A stretch of DNA of 64,000 nucleotides from Embiotoca jacksoni (taxonomy: Eukaryota; Chordata; Actinopteri; Embiotocidae), in contig JAKOON010000012.1 in NCBI GenBank assembly GCA_022577435.1, forward strand, positions 5,887,412-5,951,411, read 5' to 3'. Each line of letters begins with the position of its first letter. The stretch's first letter is position 1. A program made the position numbers and the translations under genes. Positions 48,526 through 62,100 of this stretch are shown piece after piece. The notes below the pieces were generated by a model. The model saw only the letters and a list, made by a program, of their open reading frames with translations, ran no database searches and was not told the origin of the DNA.

Positions 48526-51282
48526 ATGAACATCCTCCCAAAGAAGAGTTGGCATGTCCGCAACAAAGACAACGTCGCGCGCGTGCGGAGGGACGAGGCC
48601 CAGGCAGCAGAGGAAGAGCGCGAGGCCAAGCGTCGCGTGGAGCGTGCAGAGCAAGAGGTGAGCCTCTCGTCGTCACGTTGTTCCTCTCCCCCCCCTCCTC
48701 CCTCTGGATATCGATGCTGCTGATGCCTCTCGGTACCTGTTCGTTTCTCGTGTCGAGAGACCTGCTGCCTCTCGAGTCTTGAGTCCAAATAATTCATCAA
48801 ACGCTTCACCAAATGTTCTCAAGTCAAATTAAATCACTTCATACAACTCTTTAAATCAAGAGGGTTTGGAGGTGCAGACCAACTTTGTCAGTATAACCAA
48901 ATACAGCCACAGATATTAAAATGATAGATAGTACAACACTAACATTATCTGTAAGGTTGAAGACATTTGTATTGTTCCATGCTATATGTACGTATGGTAG
49001 TCATATTGATTATGCCTAGTCTGGTATGTCCAGTCTGCCTCACTGAAGCCTCTTTTTGTACTCTTTTTGTGTTTATACGTCTTGTGACAATAACTTTGTG
49101 TGGTGGCCTTTTTAAATTAATACAATAGCGAAACGTAATATTTCATTTTAGAGCAGGATTATTTGTGTCCATTTGAATGCTGTGCATAGTAACTTACAAG
49201 AGAAATCCTGCAGGATGAAATTAAGTGACAGTTTTGGTATTTGACCCAGACTTCTGACAGTATATTTTCATTTTGAATCATTTTAGAGATTAAGGGATCG
49301 GGATTCCAGTGGAAATCTTTACGATTTTATTCTAAAATGCAACTTTACTGTTGTTCTGTCATTGGTAATATTTATAGAAATATTCCTTCAAGTGTTTGGA
49401 AATCAATACTAGTGACATGGTGAGCTTATATCAGTCTTTTATTTCCAATACTATATTACCATGCAGAACTTATGCTTTGGTATTTGTAGAGTATTTATCT
49501 ATATGACAAATACAAAGGAGTAAAATCTGCATGGTTGAAAGTTTGAGTAGATTAATATCATACCAGTCAAATTCAGTTAACCCTGTCCATGAACACGAAG
49601 CTTTAATTTTTCTTTATATATTTGGTTTGTAATAAGCACTCTTCCGCTCCACAGGCACGTACAGAGTATCTGAGGCGGAAAGCCCGTGCTGCTCTGCAGC
49701 CAGCAGGAGGAAGCAAAGATGATAAAGATGATGAGCAGCATGGAGGAAGTCTGGAGCATCTCAATCTTTTTCCTCTGGAGGAGTCCTCGGAGAAGAAGGG
49801 GAACGAGGAGTACCTGAAAGAAAAGAAAGATGAAAAGGTGATGTTGTTGCTGCTCCTGTCAGTCTTCTTTACACACTCATCCTCTCATTAGTCATCACCA
49901 GGAATTGATTGAAGTGTGCAAATATTGCAGGACTGTACAAGGTTTTTTTTCCCTGTCTCTATACAATGTATTGCTTTTCAGCTTAGTCAAGAAGATGCTG
50001 AAATAGTAGAAACTAATGTACTGATGCAGTAAATACAGTTTTAATTGTTACATAAAATTTGGACAAAATAGTTTTACCATAAGGTCCTCATCTCATGGCC
50101 TTTTTCAGTAGTTGGAGTTTTCTTAGTTGTCATGCAGATGGTTTGTTTTCACACTTGTTGTCGAAGTAAGCTTTTGACATTTGGTCTTGCAGACACGCTG
50201 TTATATCAGGTGTTTAAAGCCAACAGAAATGTTCTCCTGTTGTGGTCACACAGCTAAATATTGTTCTGGATGCAGAATATCAATATGCATGCAAACAATG
50301 TAAAAACAAACGAATGAAACCGACAGACGGACACAAGCACAACAGACAAATAACTGACAGGACAAGACCTATGGATGTGATTGAGGTTTTCAAGTCTCAG
50401 AAAATGTTGAAAGAAACAAGCTGATATCCACAACAAAATGGAAAAAGTGATTTATTCACCGTCTCTTGTCTTTTTCCACATTCAGCAAATTGAAATTATT
50501 GACACCAAATTTCCATTTCTGTTGTTTCCCTTTGGTTATTTTTAGGAGAAACAGGAACGAGCCATCGGCTTACTGGTGTCTTTAGGACCTCAACCGGGGA
50601 CCGAGGTCACTCCGTGGTACCTGAAAACTGGCAAAGAAGGAGAGGAGAGGAAGGAAACCGAAAAGAGGAAGGGAGTGAGTGAAGAGGAGAGAGAGAAGAA
50701 GGATCGTAGGCTGAAGGATAGTTTGGATCCCCTGAAAGATATGAAGAAAGCTATGGCTGTAAAAGACAAAAATGAGCACAAGGGCAAGAAGAAGGAAAAA
50801 AGACACAATGGAGAAAAGAGTAGCAGTGGAGAGAGGTAAGAAAATCAATATTGATCGTCGGGATATTTATTAATCGCCCCAGTGAGTCAGAGTCTGTAGA
50901 TGTTCTTCATGTGATTTTTCTGTTTTTATTTCCTACTTCTAAAAATGTCAGATTTGTATGAACAGTTCTTGTTGTCAACTCTAACTTTTGGTTAAATGAC
51001 TTTGATGATGTGCTGAATATCAGCATGGAGCCGTATCAAAATGTCTGTCCTGTCTTTTCCAGCTCCATAGAAAGGCTACGAGCTGAGCGTTTACAAAGGG
51101 AGGCTGAAGAACGGAGGAGAGCCCAGGCTATTCTCGACCAGAGGAGCGGCAAAAGGAAGGACAAAGAGTCTGAAGTCAATGAGAGGGAGAGGCCGTACAA
51201 CAGCGCCTACTTCCCAGAACTGGCTCGAAAGAGACAAAGGCGAGATCGGGAGAGCTGGAGGGACGAGATTCTCAAATCTTGA
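48526..51282 (+). CDS. leng1: leng1, leukocyte receptor cluster member 1 homologue (Cir_N domain)
   Basis: Coding exons 48526-48657, 49655-49837, 50546-50835, 51063-51282 join in frame to 274 aa; human LENG1 is 264. The N-terminus MNILPKKSWHVRNKDNVARV is almost the same as in mammals and forms the Cir_N domain (about residues 8-44), predicted helical. The rest is highly charged Lys/Glu-rich coil with PWYLKTG, LDPLKDMKKAM and SIERLRAERLQREAEERRRA, and it ends near a conserved YNSAYFPELARKR motif. The charged composition and Cir_N domain suggest a nuclear RNA-processing role, which is inference; no enzymatic motif is seen. Next to tmc4, as in human. Confidence 0.95.
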
Positions 51283-53638
51283 GCCGTCCTGCAGACTGCG
51301 ATCTGTGATGGGTTGTTAAAGGACAAATACTGTGACCAGTTTTCTAAATGAAGCTGATTTGGATCACATTCAAGCATAAAAGTTGATGATGAGTCACCTT
51401 TTCAGGAAACCCTGACCTTCTCTTTTTTGTTAATTTTTTGTTCCTCCATAAAGGGGAATTCTTGCTGGGAGGTGAGGGGTCATGATCAGCTGCAGCGTTT
51501 CGCTCATGAACGCATCAGCAGGGCAGATGGTTGTCTTCACAGGAGGCTTCAGTCTCTGGCTGGCAACAAAGAAAACGCTCTGTGAACAACTGTTAGCATT
51601 GGCTTACATTATTGTAACAATCCAAAGACATTGCTGAAACATAAATCTGTAAAATAATGAATTATACGTTAGAAATTAATCTGCCACTACATGGAGCGCT
51701 ACATCATCGTTTAATTGTTTCTGTCATTTTTAAACTAAAAAATAGCAACAACTCTCTGCTTCCAGGATCTTAAATGTGGATTTGATGCTTTTCTTTGTCG
51801 TATATGAATGAATATTTTTTGATTTTGGACTGTTGGTAGATTATAACAATTTGAAGAGGTCACCTTGGGCTCCAGGAAATTATCATGGATGTTTTCACTG
51901 GCATTGGAAAGACAAAAGGCTGTAAATGTTGATGTTAAAAGATGATGATTACTCAAGGTTGAGGAAAAAAAGTCCCGACATTCTTATTTCAAGACACGGA
52001 TATTTTTTTTCCATTTTGTTGTTTTCTGTATGAAAGGCCTTTTCACAGGAGACATTTTAGCTGCCTCAGTTTCAGGGTTCTGGTATTGCGCGTGCTGAAT
52101 CACTGTTGCACTATCGTGGTTCACTGGGAGTCTTGAATAGAGCATCATTTAGGTTCTACTATAACAAGTCAAAATCTCTTCTGTGGAAAAGGCCTTTTAC
52201 ATTATGACCACCACAAAAGACTAGTATTTACTTGCTTCTTTTTTTTTTTCTTTTTTTTTTTTTTTTTGTGCGCCCCGGAAGCATTATGTATTCTGGTTGT
52301 CCATTGGTACATACTGTACATATGTAAGCTCTCCCATTATTGTGAACGCGATACCTCAGGAGCACCTTGAGGGAATTTCTTCTAATTTGGCAAAGACGGT
52401 CACTTGGACTCAAGGATGAGCTGATTAGAATTAGGTGGTCAAAAGCCAAGGTCACTTTGATCACACAAAACACACGTGACCATGACTGAAGAATTCAAAA
52501 ACTAATTATTCAAAAAATGTTAAGCATCGTTTACTGTCATGGAAACCACTTTGTGTTTTATGACAATGAGCTTTATTGGCCAAATTCATTAAAGGTCTTC
52601 AGTATATATAAGCTACATAAGTATGAACAGGCATGGCTGTAAACTGCAACTTCACTGTTGCTAATGCAAACAACAGTGAGGCGTAACACTTCTGGTTCAT
52701 TATTTTAGTTCATTTTGCAAATATATAATGTGAAAATACACCCACCCTACAGGAAATGCTACGACTGTGGCCTTGTTTAACTGTGTTATATTAAGACTTT
52801 CATTTCATTTGTCCACCTTAGTTATTGGCTATTACTGAGCCTACAAAAAAATAAAAAATAAATGTCCTTAAATTTGATCTACAACTTTTACAAAAAATGT
52901 TCAGCAGAACCTGAAACTATTGCTTGATTTTAGTATTACACTTAATTAAGTGTTTAATATGATGCCATAGCTCCGAATCACATGACACTCAAAGGTCCTC
53001 ATGAATATAGAAGTGATATTGACAAGAATTAAAAATCCATTATCAGATCAATATAAATCCGCTGCTGAGCACCCCATGCACACCATTAGCTCCCTGAGGG
53101 CATATGATCACAGATTCTTTTTTTTCTTCTTTTTTTTTTGATACCATTAAGATGATCAGACTGGACCATGACAATGCGCGCCGTGTGTGTCTGACGTGGG
53201 CTGGAGGCTGGAGCAGAAAAACACAGACAACCTCCAACACACTCTGTGAGATAACGAGGATAAGGAAATATATAAATATTAGGGGAGAAACAGCGGCTGG
53301 TTGTTTTCGGCGGTGCTTCACACAGACGGAGCAGTCATGTATGTGGACAGAGCGGTGGGCTGAGGATGCACAATAGAGCATCTCACACACCGTGTTTAAT
53401 TGCGGATTAGAGCAGGAGGGGGGAGGTGGTGGAGAAGGAGGAGGAGGGAGAGAGCACAACAAGGAAGGCAAGGAGACGCTCTTTATTATTTGGAGGAGAG
53501 AAGCGGAGGGGGGAGACAGCGACAGCGTGATCCCGGAGACGGCACAGACCGTGGCGGGGGGACGGGAGAGAGGAGGACACCGACACCGACAGTCGGCAGC
53601 GTCGTTCGGATGGTGTTGTTGCTCCCGACGCGGCGACG
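51283..53638. other. leng1 3'UTR and lmtk3 upstream region
   Basis: The leng1 3'UTR probably runs to the AATAAA pair at 52850-52862. From about 53400 the DNA becomes purine-rich on plus (GGAGG, GAGAGA), typical of a 5'UTR and proximal promoter, and leads to the lmtk3 start. The overlapping open frames at 53043-53471, 53392-53733 and 53407-53682 arise from this skewed composition. Confidence 0.5.
52850..52862 (+). terminator. leng1: Candidate leng1 poly(A) signals
   Basis: Two AATAAA hexamers, 52850-52855 and 52857-52862, about 1.57 kb after the stop codon. ATTAAA near 52588 is an alternative. Confidence 0.4.
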
Positions 53639-53660
53639 ATGCGGCCCCACTGCTGGGTGA
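53610..53660 (+). other. Upstream ORF overlapping the lmtk3 start
   Basis: An ATG at 53610 opens a 16-codon frame in another register that ends at 53658-53660, past the main ATG at 53639. If the transcript starts upstream it could dampen lmtk3 translation. The upstream ATG has C at -3 (weaker), while the main ATG has A at -3. Confidence 0.4.
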
Positions 53661-56600
53661 TGGTAGCGCTGGCGGGGATCATGTCGTACTTCAGCCCGGA
53701 GAGAGCCCTCGGAGCACCGCAGAGGGAAGGTGAGCGGAGTCGGGGGATCGAGGGGGGTGTTGGAAACCTGTCAGTGATGCTGGAGAAAGGAGGAGAGAGA
53801 GAGAGGGTGCGGGTGGGAGGGGGGGGGGGGGGGTGTAGTCAGTTATGAAAAGGCCTCTGCACATTGGGGTGAATTGTGTATTATCAGCCGGCTGGACTGA
53901 AACATAATGCGAGTTATTATTGCAGTACATGGCTGCCTTAATCAAAACAGGAGCGAGCCTGATTGGGTGATGGGTAGGGTACCATATTTGCATGCAGGGA
54001 TGGAAATATTTGGGGGGGTGTTTCGATCTCCGGGCCTCACATCGATGGCTTTTAAAAACAACATGCAGTGGGTGAATAGCGGGCTAAAATCGTCGGTCAG
54101 TGCGAGATGTTTAGTCTATAAATAGCCTCCGCTTGGCACCAGAGATTATTTAGCCTATTAACCACTGCTGGCATCTTTGTTTTTCTCCGTCTGAATATGC
54201 CTTCTTCCCCCCCCCCCAAAGAGCTGGCAGAGTGTTGTGTTTGTGTAATGTGTGCAGTCATTGTGTTGTGGTGTATTGTTTTGATAAGAGCTGTTGGCAC
54301 TGAGGCTGGTGGAAAAGGCCCTGTGTTAGGTTCCTATTTATATGCAGTGTCTGTCTGGACATCTGTCTAGGGAAAGATGAAAGAATAGCACTGCTCAGGA
54401 ATTGTGCGTCAGGATTGGAGTTTGTGCTGCGTGTTTAGAGGGATTACACTGCCAGAGAGGGCCACATGGTGCCCCTGTTTTAAAGGTGTGAAGATCAACA
54501 ATTACGATCAACTATATATCTCTCTGTTTCATGAGCTGGACCTCATTTGGACCGATTATCTATCATTTATAGGAATCCAGTGTGCCAATTTTCTTTTATT
54601 AGCAAAACACTGGGCCATTCACCAGCCCGCACTTTGATACAAAGATGGATTTACATTCTGAGCACATCTTTCACTTACCTTTTCTCAGGCTGCTGGTTTG
54701 AAACAGAGTGAACCTTGCTCTGTTTATGTCGCAACTTTCTGTGCGCACAAAAATGAAACAAAAAGACAAGTAAAAAGAGAAGTCACAGGTTCATCTCACA
54801 AACACGAAAGTCACTACATTTCCCCGATTATTTTGTGGAATCTTGATCATGTGTCTACAAAATGTATCAAGCTGCTAAATTATTAAGTATACTTTAAAAT
54901 TTATGTATGCGGTGTTTACAATATCATGACCTTGTGAAGGAATGTATTTTGGGATTTGAATGAGGGACAAAGAGTGAAGCTGAGCTATTTTGAGACAGCA
55001 CAGACTTTAAAAACAATCATTTGTTTTCTAGGTATAGCTTCAATATCAATGTTTATATAACCCCTGTTTTTTCCCTTTTCAATCTTTTTCATGGAGGATT
55101 TTCATAATTTCTTTTGTTCATAGTTATTTGAGATTGTAGTGTAGTACTTTGTAGTGTTAACTACTGTGGGTGAAATTTGCTAACCTGCCAATGTTATCTT
55201 CAAATGTGGTTTTGTTTACAAGAGACTCAGTCATTTATTCACCAGATATAGTTTAAGTATTCATGTTCATATTTAATAAGCAAGTCCCTCACTATGTTCA
55301 GCAGGAGTTGGACACCCTTTGACTCTTTCAAGGTGTCATTGTTCCTTTCTCTTATCATGTTTTGGCTGAAGAATTTAAATGGAACCTATAAACAATACCT
55401 GAAGGGTATTTAACCACACTGCCCTGCCCCTTTTCTTTTCTACAGATGGTTCACTGCCCACAATCGACTACATTGAGGTACAAATATCAAATGTCCCGAT
55501 CCCTCCCTCTGTCACCTGAGTAGTAAACCTTCCTGATTTGAGTAATTCTTTTCCAATTACCAATCCCTTCCCAATTAGCGCTCCTTTTTTACCTAAATGA
55601 CAACTCCAGCCACCCCTCCCCTGCTTCTTAACTGTGTCTCCTGAGTGCAATGCCATTTCTGATATTTCCCCTTTCCCCATGCTTTTGTCCTTACTGGAAT
55701 GGTATACTCTCCCAGTTTCAAACTTTAATTCCAGTCTCTATTTTCCTTTACTGATTAAGACAATTTTTTTTGTTATCTTGAGCTTAGTTTGTTTTCCTGC
55801 TTTTTTCCCCCTAAATCCCTGATGCAAACTGTCCATTGGGGTTCTCCACTGTGTCCCAAACCTGCCGCTAAGAAAACGCTCCAATGGTTTTCCTCTAAAC
55901 AAAACACCACTGTAACAAGATTTTACACTTTTCTGATTCAGTGAAGTCTCTTTGTTCCTTCTCACTGACTCACACCTACCAGTGCCCCCCTTGTAAAGCA
56001 CAAATACCATGAATGTCTGCATTAAATCTTTCCTCCCTTGTATTTTCTTCCTGTCTTTCCCCTCTCAGTTTCTCAGTCCAGGGCTGCTTCCCTCTCTCCT
56101 CCACCCTACGTCGTCATCCTCATCTCTTGCTCGGGGCTTGTCTCTTTTGTTCTGCTGCTCCTCACCTGCCTGTGCTGTAAGAGAGGAGGAGTGGGGTTCA
56201 ATGTAAGTCTTCAACATGTAAGAGATTTATTCACCTCTCTCTGCTTTCTTTGTTTTGTCACACATGTTGTGCATGTATGTATGTTTGTTATATGAGCCCG
56301 ACTTGATAAACTGTGCAGGGATTTGTTATGGGAATGTAAACTGGAATATAAATGGTCATCTCTCAGTCTATTACTGACTCAGCCCTCATCTTTTGACCTG
56401 ACAGTGTTTTGTTCAACTGTTATTTGTTTTGAATGGTCACTTTCTCAATGTCTACCCTTTGTAGTTCCTGCTAAACCCCACTTTATTATTAAATTAAAGA
56501 CTGCATTTTATTTTACATCCATAATTGTACCAGTATTGTGATTTTTCTGTGCAACCAGGAGTTTGACAATGCAGACGGGGAGGAGTGCTCTGGAGGCTCC

Positions 56601-58748
56601 AGTCCCATCCAGGAGGACAGCCTGTCATCATGTCCCTCCCTCCCTGAGGTCTACACCCTGCCAGTCAGAGACCGGCCCAACTGTCCCGCCCTGCACGATG
56701 GAGGAGGTAACAAACCTGAAGCAGCTCTCATGTTCTCTCATGCTAGCATAGCTTCAAATCCCTCAAACTGAAAATAAAATAGTGTCCTGCACTAAACTCA
56801 CTCAGGGTCCATTGGCGGAATCACTCATGTGGATCCATTAAAGGTCTCAAACTGAGTGCACAACCCGTAGCTCTGGACTCCCTACTGAACATCAGTGAAG
56901 TGGAAACTGAGAAAACACTGCATCAGGGCTCTGTACTGTGTTAGCACAGTACAGACTTTGGCAGATTTGTGACAAAACCTGCCAAAGGAGAATTGTTTCT
57001 CTTTAGTTTAAGACATGATCATATGAGAGTGAATTATCGCAACTGTGATGTGGAACCATGAAACCCTCCTTGCACTAAGGCAGCAGCTAAATGAGTATTT
57101 TATTATTGATTAACATTCAATAAAAACATCAGGAAAAAGGTTAAAAATGGCAATCACAGTTTTCCTATAACCAGTGGCATCATCAAATGTAATTTTGTTT
57201 GATCAGTGGTCCCAAACCTAACAATGTTCAAATTATTATGATCACATTTGAGAAGCTGCACCAAAGGTTTTTTTGCCTGGAAAGCAGTTGAAGCAATTGA
57301 ACAATTACTAAAGTAGTTGCAGATTCATTTGTGTCAGTCAACTAATCGATTATTTACAAATCATTGCAGTTTCACATTTCAACTACACAGCAAGACAAAC
57401 CAAAAGACACTGGAAAAATACAGGTAGAATGGATTTTTTTTTTTAGTGAAGTGGCAGACAAAAGTTAAACTTTTGAAGTGAACCATACTTTGATTGTGTT
57501 TGATTCTGGGTTTTCCAGTTATTTTTATGTCTTTATATTTTTATATGATTACTTATATGCCATAAACATGTCTGAAGGGGATCTGGAATGTTTTGATGTT
57601 TATGTACTGCAGACATTGCTGTGTTGCAGCAGTCTACATGCCGTTTTTTCGGTGTACCAGTTTTCAAAGCTGATATTTAAGAGAGCTTGTATGATAAAGA
57701 ACATCAAATGTTGACACCTGCGTGACCCTGGTCTTTTTTCCCCCTCTCTTACAGATTCAAAATCTCAGTGCTTCAAAAGACACACTTTAAACTATCTTCA
57801 GGAGATAGGAAATGGCTGGTTTGGAAAGGTAGGATGATCACCTGTCACATTCAGTCCTTTTGTGTTCATGTGAAATATGAACCACATTATTGTTCTGTCT
57901 TTTCCATCCTCTACTCTACTTAATACGGGGGTACCAACCAGATCACAAGTCCTAACTCAAAATACAGGAGTTCTTTTTGTGCCAGTTTCCTTTCCCTGGT
58001 GCTCCTCCATGTTATTTACAATCGATGTCTTCTAGGTGATCCTGGCTGAAGTGCTGTGTGACTGCAGCTCCTCTCAGGCGGTGGTGAAGGAGCTGCGAGT
58101 CAGCGCCAGCCCTCTGGAGCAGAGGAAGTTCTTGGCTGAGTCTGAGCCATACAGGTGGGAGAAACTGATGAAACTCAAGTCAACATTTTGGGTCCTCAAT
58201 ATGTAACTTTGGCCAAGCAGTAACCACTGCAGCCACAGGTGGCCAATATGGAATAATGACAGCTATAGATTATAGTAGATTATAGTATAAGTATAGATAA
58301 ATCTTCCAAGTGAGTGACTCTGAGTGAGTGATTAGCTAAGGTTTGCCCACAGTAGCTCCCTTTAAGTCCCACTGTTTAGGATTTAAAGGGATATTATAAA
58401 TATTTAAGAAATGGCTCATAACACTATGTGTTGTGGTAGTTGGGTCATTGTAGTAGACACTCTAGTGAAATCCATTTGTAATAATGTAAAATATGTCAAT
58501 GACAATATTGTACATTAATTTTTCTTTTTTTTTTTTATTTAGAAGAGAAAGATTTGTAATGCCTGCATACAAATTATGCTGTCTCACTTTAATTATTGAT
58601 GAAATCAACAAACAGTAAGTTGTTTGAATTATACTTTAATGCAGCATTTATGTAGAGCAGCATTCAGATTGCTAATATTACTGCAGAAGAAGAATTACTG
58701 CATCTAAGAAGATGGAAACAAAGTAGAATTTTGGCTGTCCTCTCTCTT

Positions 58749-58808
<60 letters not shown>

Positions 58809-58965
58809 CACACTCACACTCACAAACACAAACAAAAATACAAACATTCACCCACAAGGAGTCATTTTCACTTACATTCACATGCTGTTTATGTCGCCTG
58901 TTTCCTCTGCTCCTGCTGAGGTACAAACCTTCAACTGGTTGTGTGATCGCTCTATATTCTCAGCC

Positions 58966-59035
<70 letters not shown>

Positions 59036-59040
59036 GTCTA

Positions 59041-59123
<83 letters not shown>

Positions 59124-62100
59124 ATTTCTAATTAGCTTTATTGGTATAAAATCAAACTGTCCTGTCTCTGGTTTCTGTTTCTCCCATTAGGAGCCTTAAA
59201 CATCCCAACATTCTTCAGTGTTTGGGGCAGTGCAGTGAGAGCATCCCCTTCCTCCTGGTTATGGAGTTCTGTCAACTGGTATGTACGAATTGTAAAATAG
59301 GACAAAGCTGAACATGAAGGGGGTAGAGGGGTGTGTCACGTTATTCTAAAAATCATTAGTATACTTTTGTTTACTTTTTAGTTCTGTCGTGTGTTTTTTT
59401 TTAAAAGATTATTTGAAGCTTGATTAGTCATCTCATGTTGCTTTTAAAATTTTCCTATAAATTTAATCTTTTATTACTGAGAAATGCTGTTCATTGCCAT
59501 GCAAGATGTTATGTTCCACCCTAGTTATTTAATTGTCGTTTAGTTGCAACAGAAATGTTTCATGAGATCTTCTTTTAATAGCATTTGATGAGAGCAGCGC
59601 TGCAGATCATTTGATACAGGAGTTATGCGTTATTAGAAATATAAATGTTCCAGTGTCACTTAAATCTGCTTTGCATCAAAACAATCAGTTTGTATTCCTC
59701 CTCTCAGCTGCCTTAATCACTGACTGATTAAGAAAGCCTTATGTGTGGACTCTGAGGCCAAACAAAACAAAAGCAAATCATTTACAGCAACGCAGTGAGA
59801 AAACCCAAACAACACTGGAGTCTTTTTAGACTGCTATTACCCTGCATGATAAAGTCTCCTGTTGTCCTTTTCTCACAGATATTTGTCATCCTCTTATATT
59901 GTCCTCATTTTATTTCCTTGCCCTTCCTGCATGGAGCACAAATGACTAATACAAAGGCTGCCAGCTCATTACCAATTCCCCTGCTGCTTTGAGGCTCTGT
60001 GATGGAAAACAACTGAAAAGGGATGTATTTACTGCAGAAGTCACAAATATTCCTTCAGCCCACACAGTGCTGCTGCAGGTTTTGTCTCTGTTTTATAGGA
60101 GAAGGGAACAAGCACACTGTCTTATGGCCAAAATGGCTCTAACTTGTCCTCTTTCACCTGGGTCCATATACTATTAGCATTATTGTTGTGATATACAACT
60201 TAGGGTGACCTGAAGAGGTATCTGCGAGCCCAGCGCAAGTCTGATGGGATGACGCCCGACCTGCCGACCCGGGACCTCTTGACTCTTCAGAGAATGGCTT
60301 TTGAGATCACCTCGGGTCTGCTGCATCTTCATGAAAACAACTACATCCACAGGTCAGTGATGATGCTCACGTGTCCTGTTAACAGTAAGATGGTCTTCAA
60401 GCGAGACTCTTATCTTTCAACAAAACCAGATTAAACAAAAGTGAGTGCTTCTGATCAGTGTGGCAAACAGGTTTTTTTTTTTCTCCTTGCAGTGATCTGG
60501 CTTTAAGAAACTGCCTTCTTACCTCAGACCTCACTGTCAGGATAGGCGACTATGGCCTCTCACACAACCATTATAAGGTACGTGGATCTATACTTGTGTT
60601 AAAATAAACCCTAACATAAATCCATAATCTATACATGTTTGCTACCAGATTTTCATCTCATATTTTTGATTTTAGGATCCATAATAATCCATAATAATTC
60701 TTGTTGCATGTCTTTGTGAAGGAGGACTATTACCTGACTCCAGACAAACTATGGATCCCACTGCGTTGGATTGCTCCTGAGCTGCTGGAGGAGTACAGAG
60801 GATCTGTCATTGTTACTGACCAAACCAAGACCAGCAACGTGTGGTATGTTCTCGCTATCTCCTTAAATTTGTGATGTCACAAATTTACACTCATGTAATA
60901 CGTCCCCCTTCAGCATGGACCACTGTCTAATCTTTTATTTGGAAGAAAAATTGAGCAGTCAATCAGTTGTGAAGCTCTTTACAAGACCAAAAAAAAAAAA
61001 AAAAAAACTGTGATTGGCCTGGGCACCAGTCCCTCAGAAAATAGCCAGCCAATCAGAAGAGAGATATTAATGCACCTTAAAGACAAAGACACAAAACAGC
61101 CTGTTATTAGTCAAGAGAAGCTTGAAAGAGGAGATGTAAAACTATATTGATGTGTTTTTCATTACTTAAAACGATACATATCTTCTTATGGATATCAAGA
61201 CTACAACTAAAACACCAGGAAAATGTAAATTATTTGACCTTTAAACCAAAAGTTCGTCAATAACCAGCTCAGACACAAAGCAACTGTAGCTGATTGCAGA
61301 TTTCTTGGTTCACGAATATGTATTTCTTTTAATGGCAAGGCAATTTATGTATTTCAGAATTAATGCATTGAAACTTTGGACCAAAAATATCAAAAGTATG
61401 CTGTGTGAAAATAGTGTGAAATGCTCTTTGTAGAGTCTCAGTTGGAACATGATTTTGGCTCAAAATGTAAAGATATTCCACTCCTCTCGTAAAACTGAAG
61501 GCACAAAGGCAGCTTTAACATAAATACTACATAACCACTCAGCACAAATCCTAAAGATCAATGTGATTTCACTTTGGCTGAAGCTGAGTCGAGGAGTCCA
61601 GTTCAGTTTTTCAGCAGTCTTACCTGAGGGAGTAATACCTGAGCAGGCAGTAATACCTGTGGGAGGGCTGAAGAAATAAGAGCAAACCCTCAGGCTCTGA
61701 TATTACAACCTCCGCTTTTAAACCAACAAGAAAACATTCTGGCAATGAAACACGTAGCAGAGAAAAACTGTATTTATTACCTCATATCCTCTCCAAACAC
61801 ATTTCCCCTTTATTTATATAATAAATCAGCTCACATAACTCATAGATCTTTTTTTCTAAAAATGTCTCGTCTGCCTGGGAGTCAAAGCTCTGTCTACACA
61901 AGGTTTGCTGTGAAAGCATTATGTAACAAAAAAACTAAGACGTGCTTGAAGACTAGTCTCTCACCATTTCAACTCTTTCTTTTTCCGTCCAGGTCTTTGG
62001 GGGTGGTGATATGGGAGCTGTTCGAGTTCGGCTCTCAGCCCCACAGACACTTGAGTGATGAAGAGGTGCTGACCTTTGTCATTAGGGAGAGACAGATAAC

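Noticed and set aside
53043..53733. Several overlapping frames upstream of lmtk3
   Set aside because: Produced by GA/GGN-rich composition of the probable 5'UTR; none has the lmtk3 start context.
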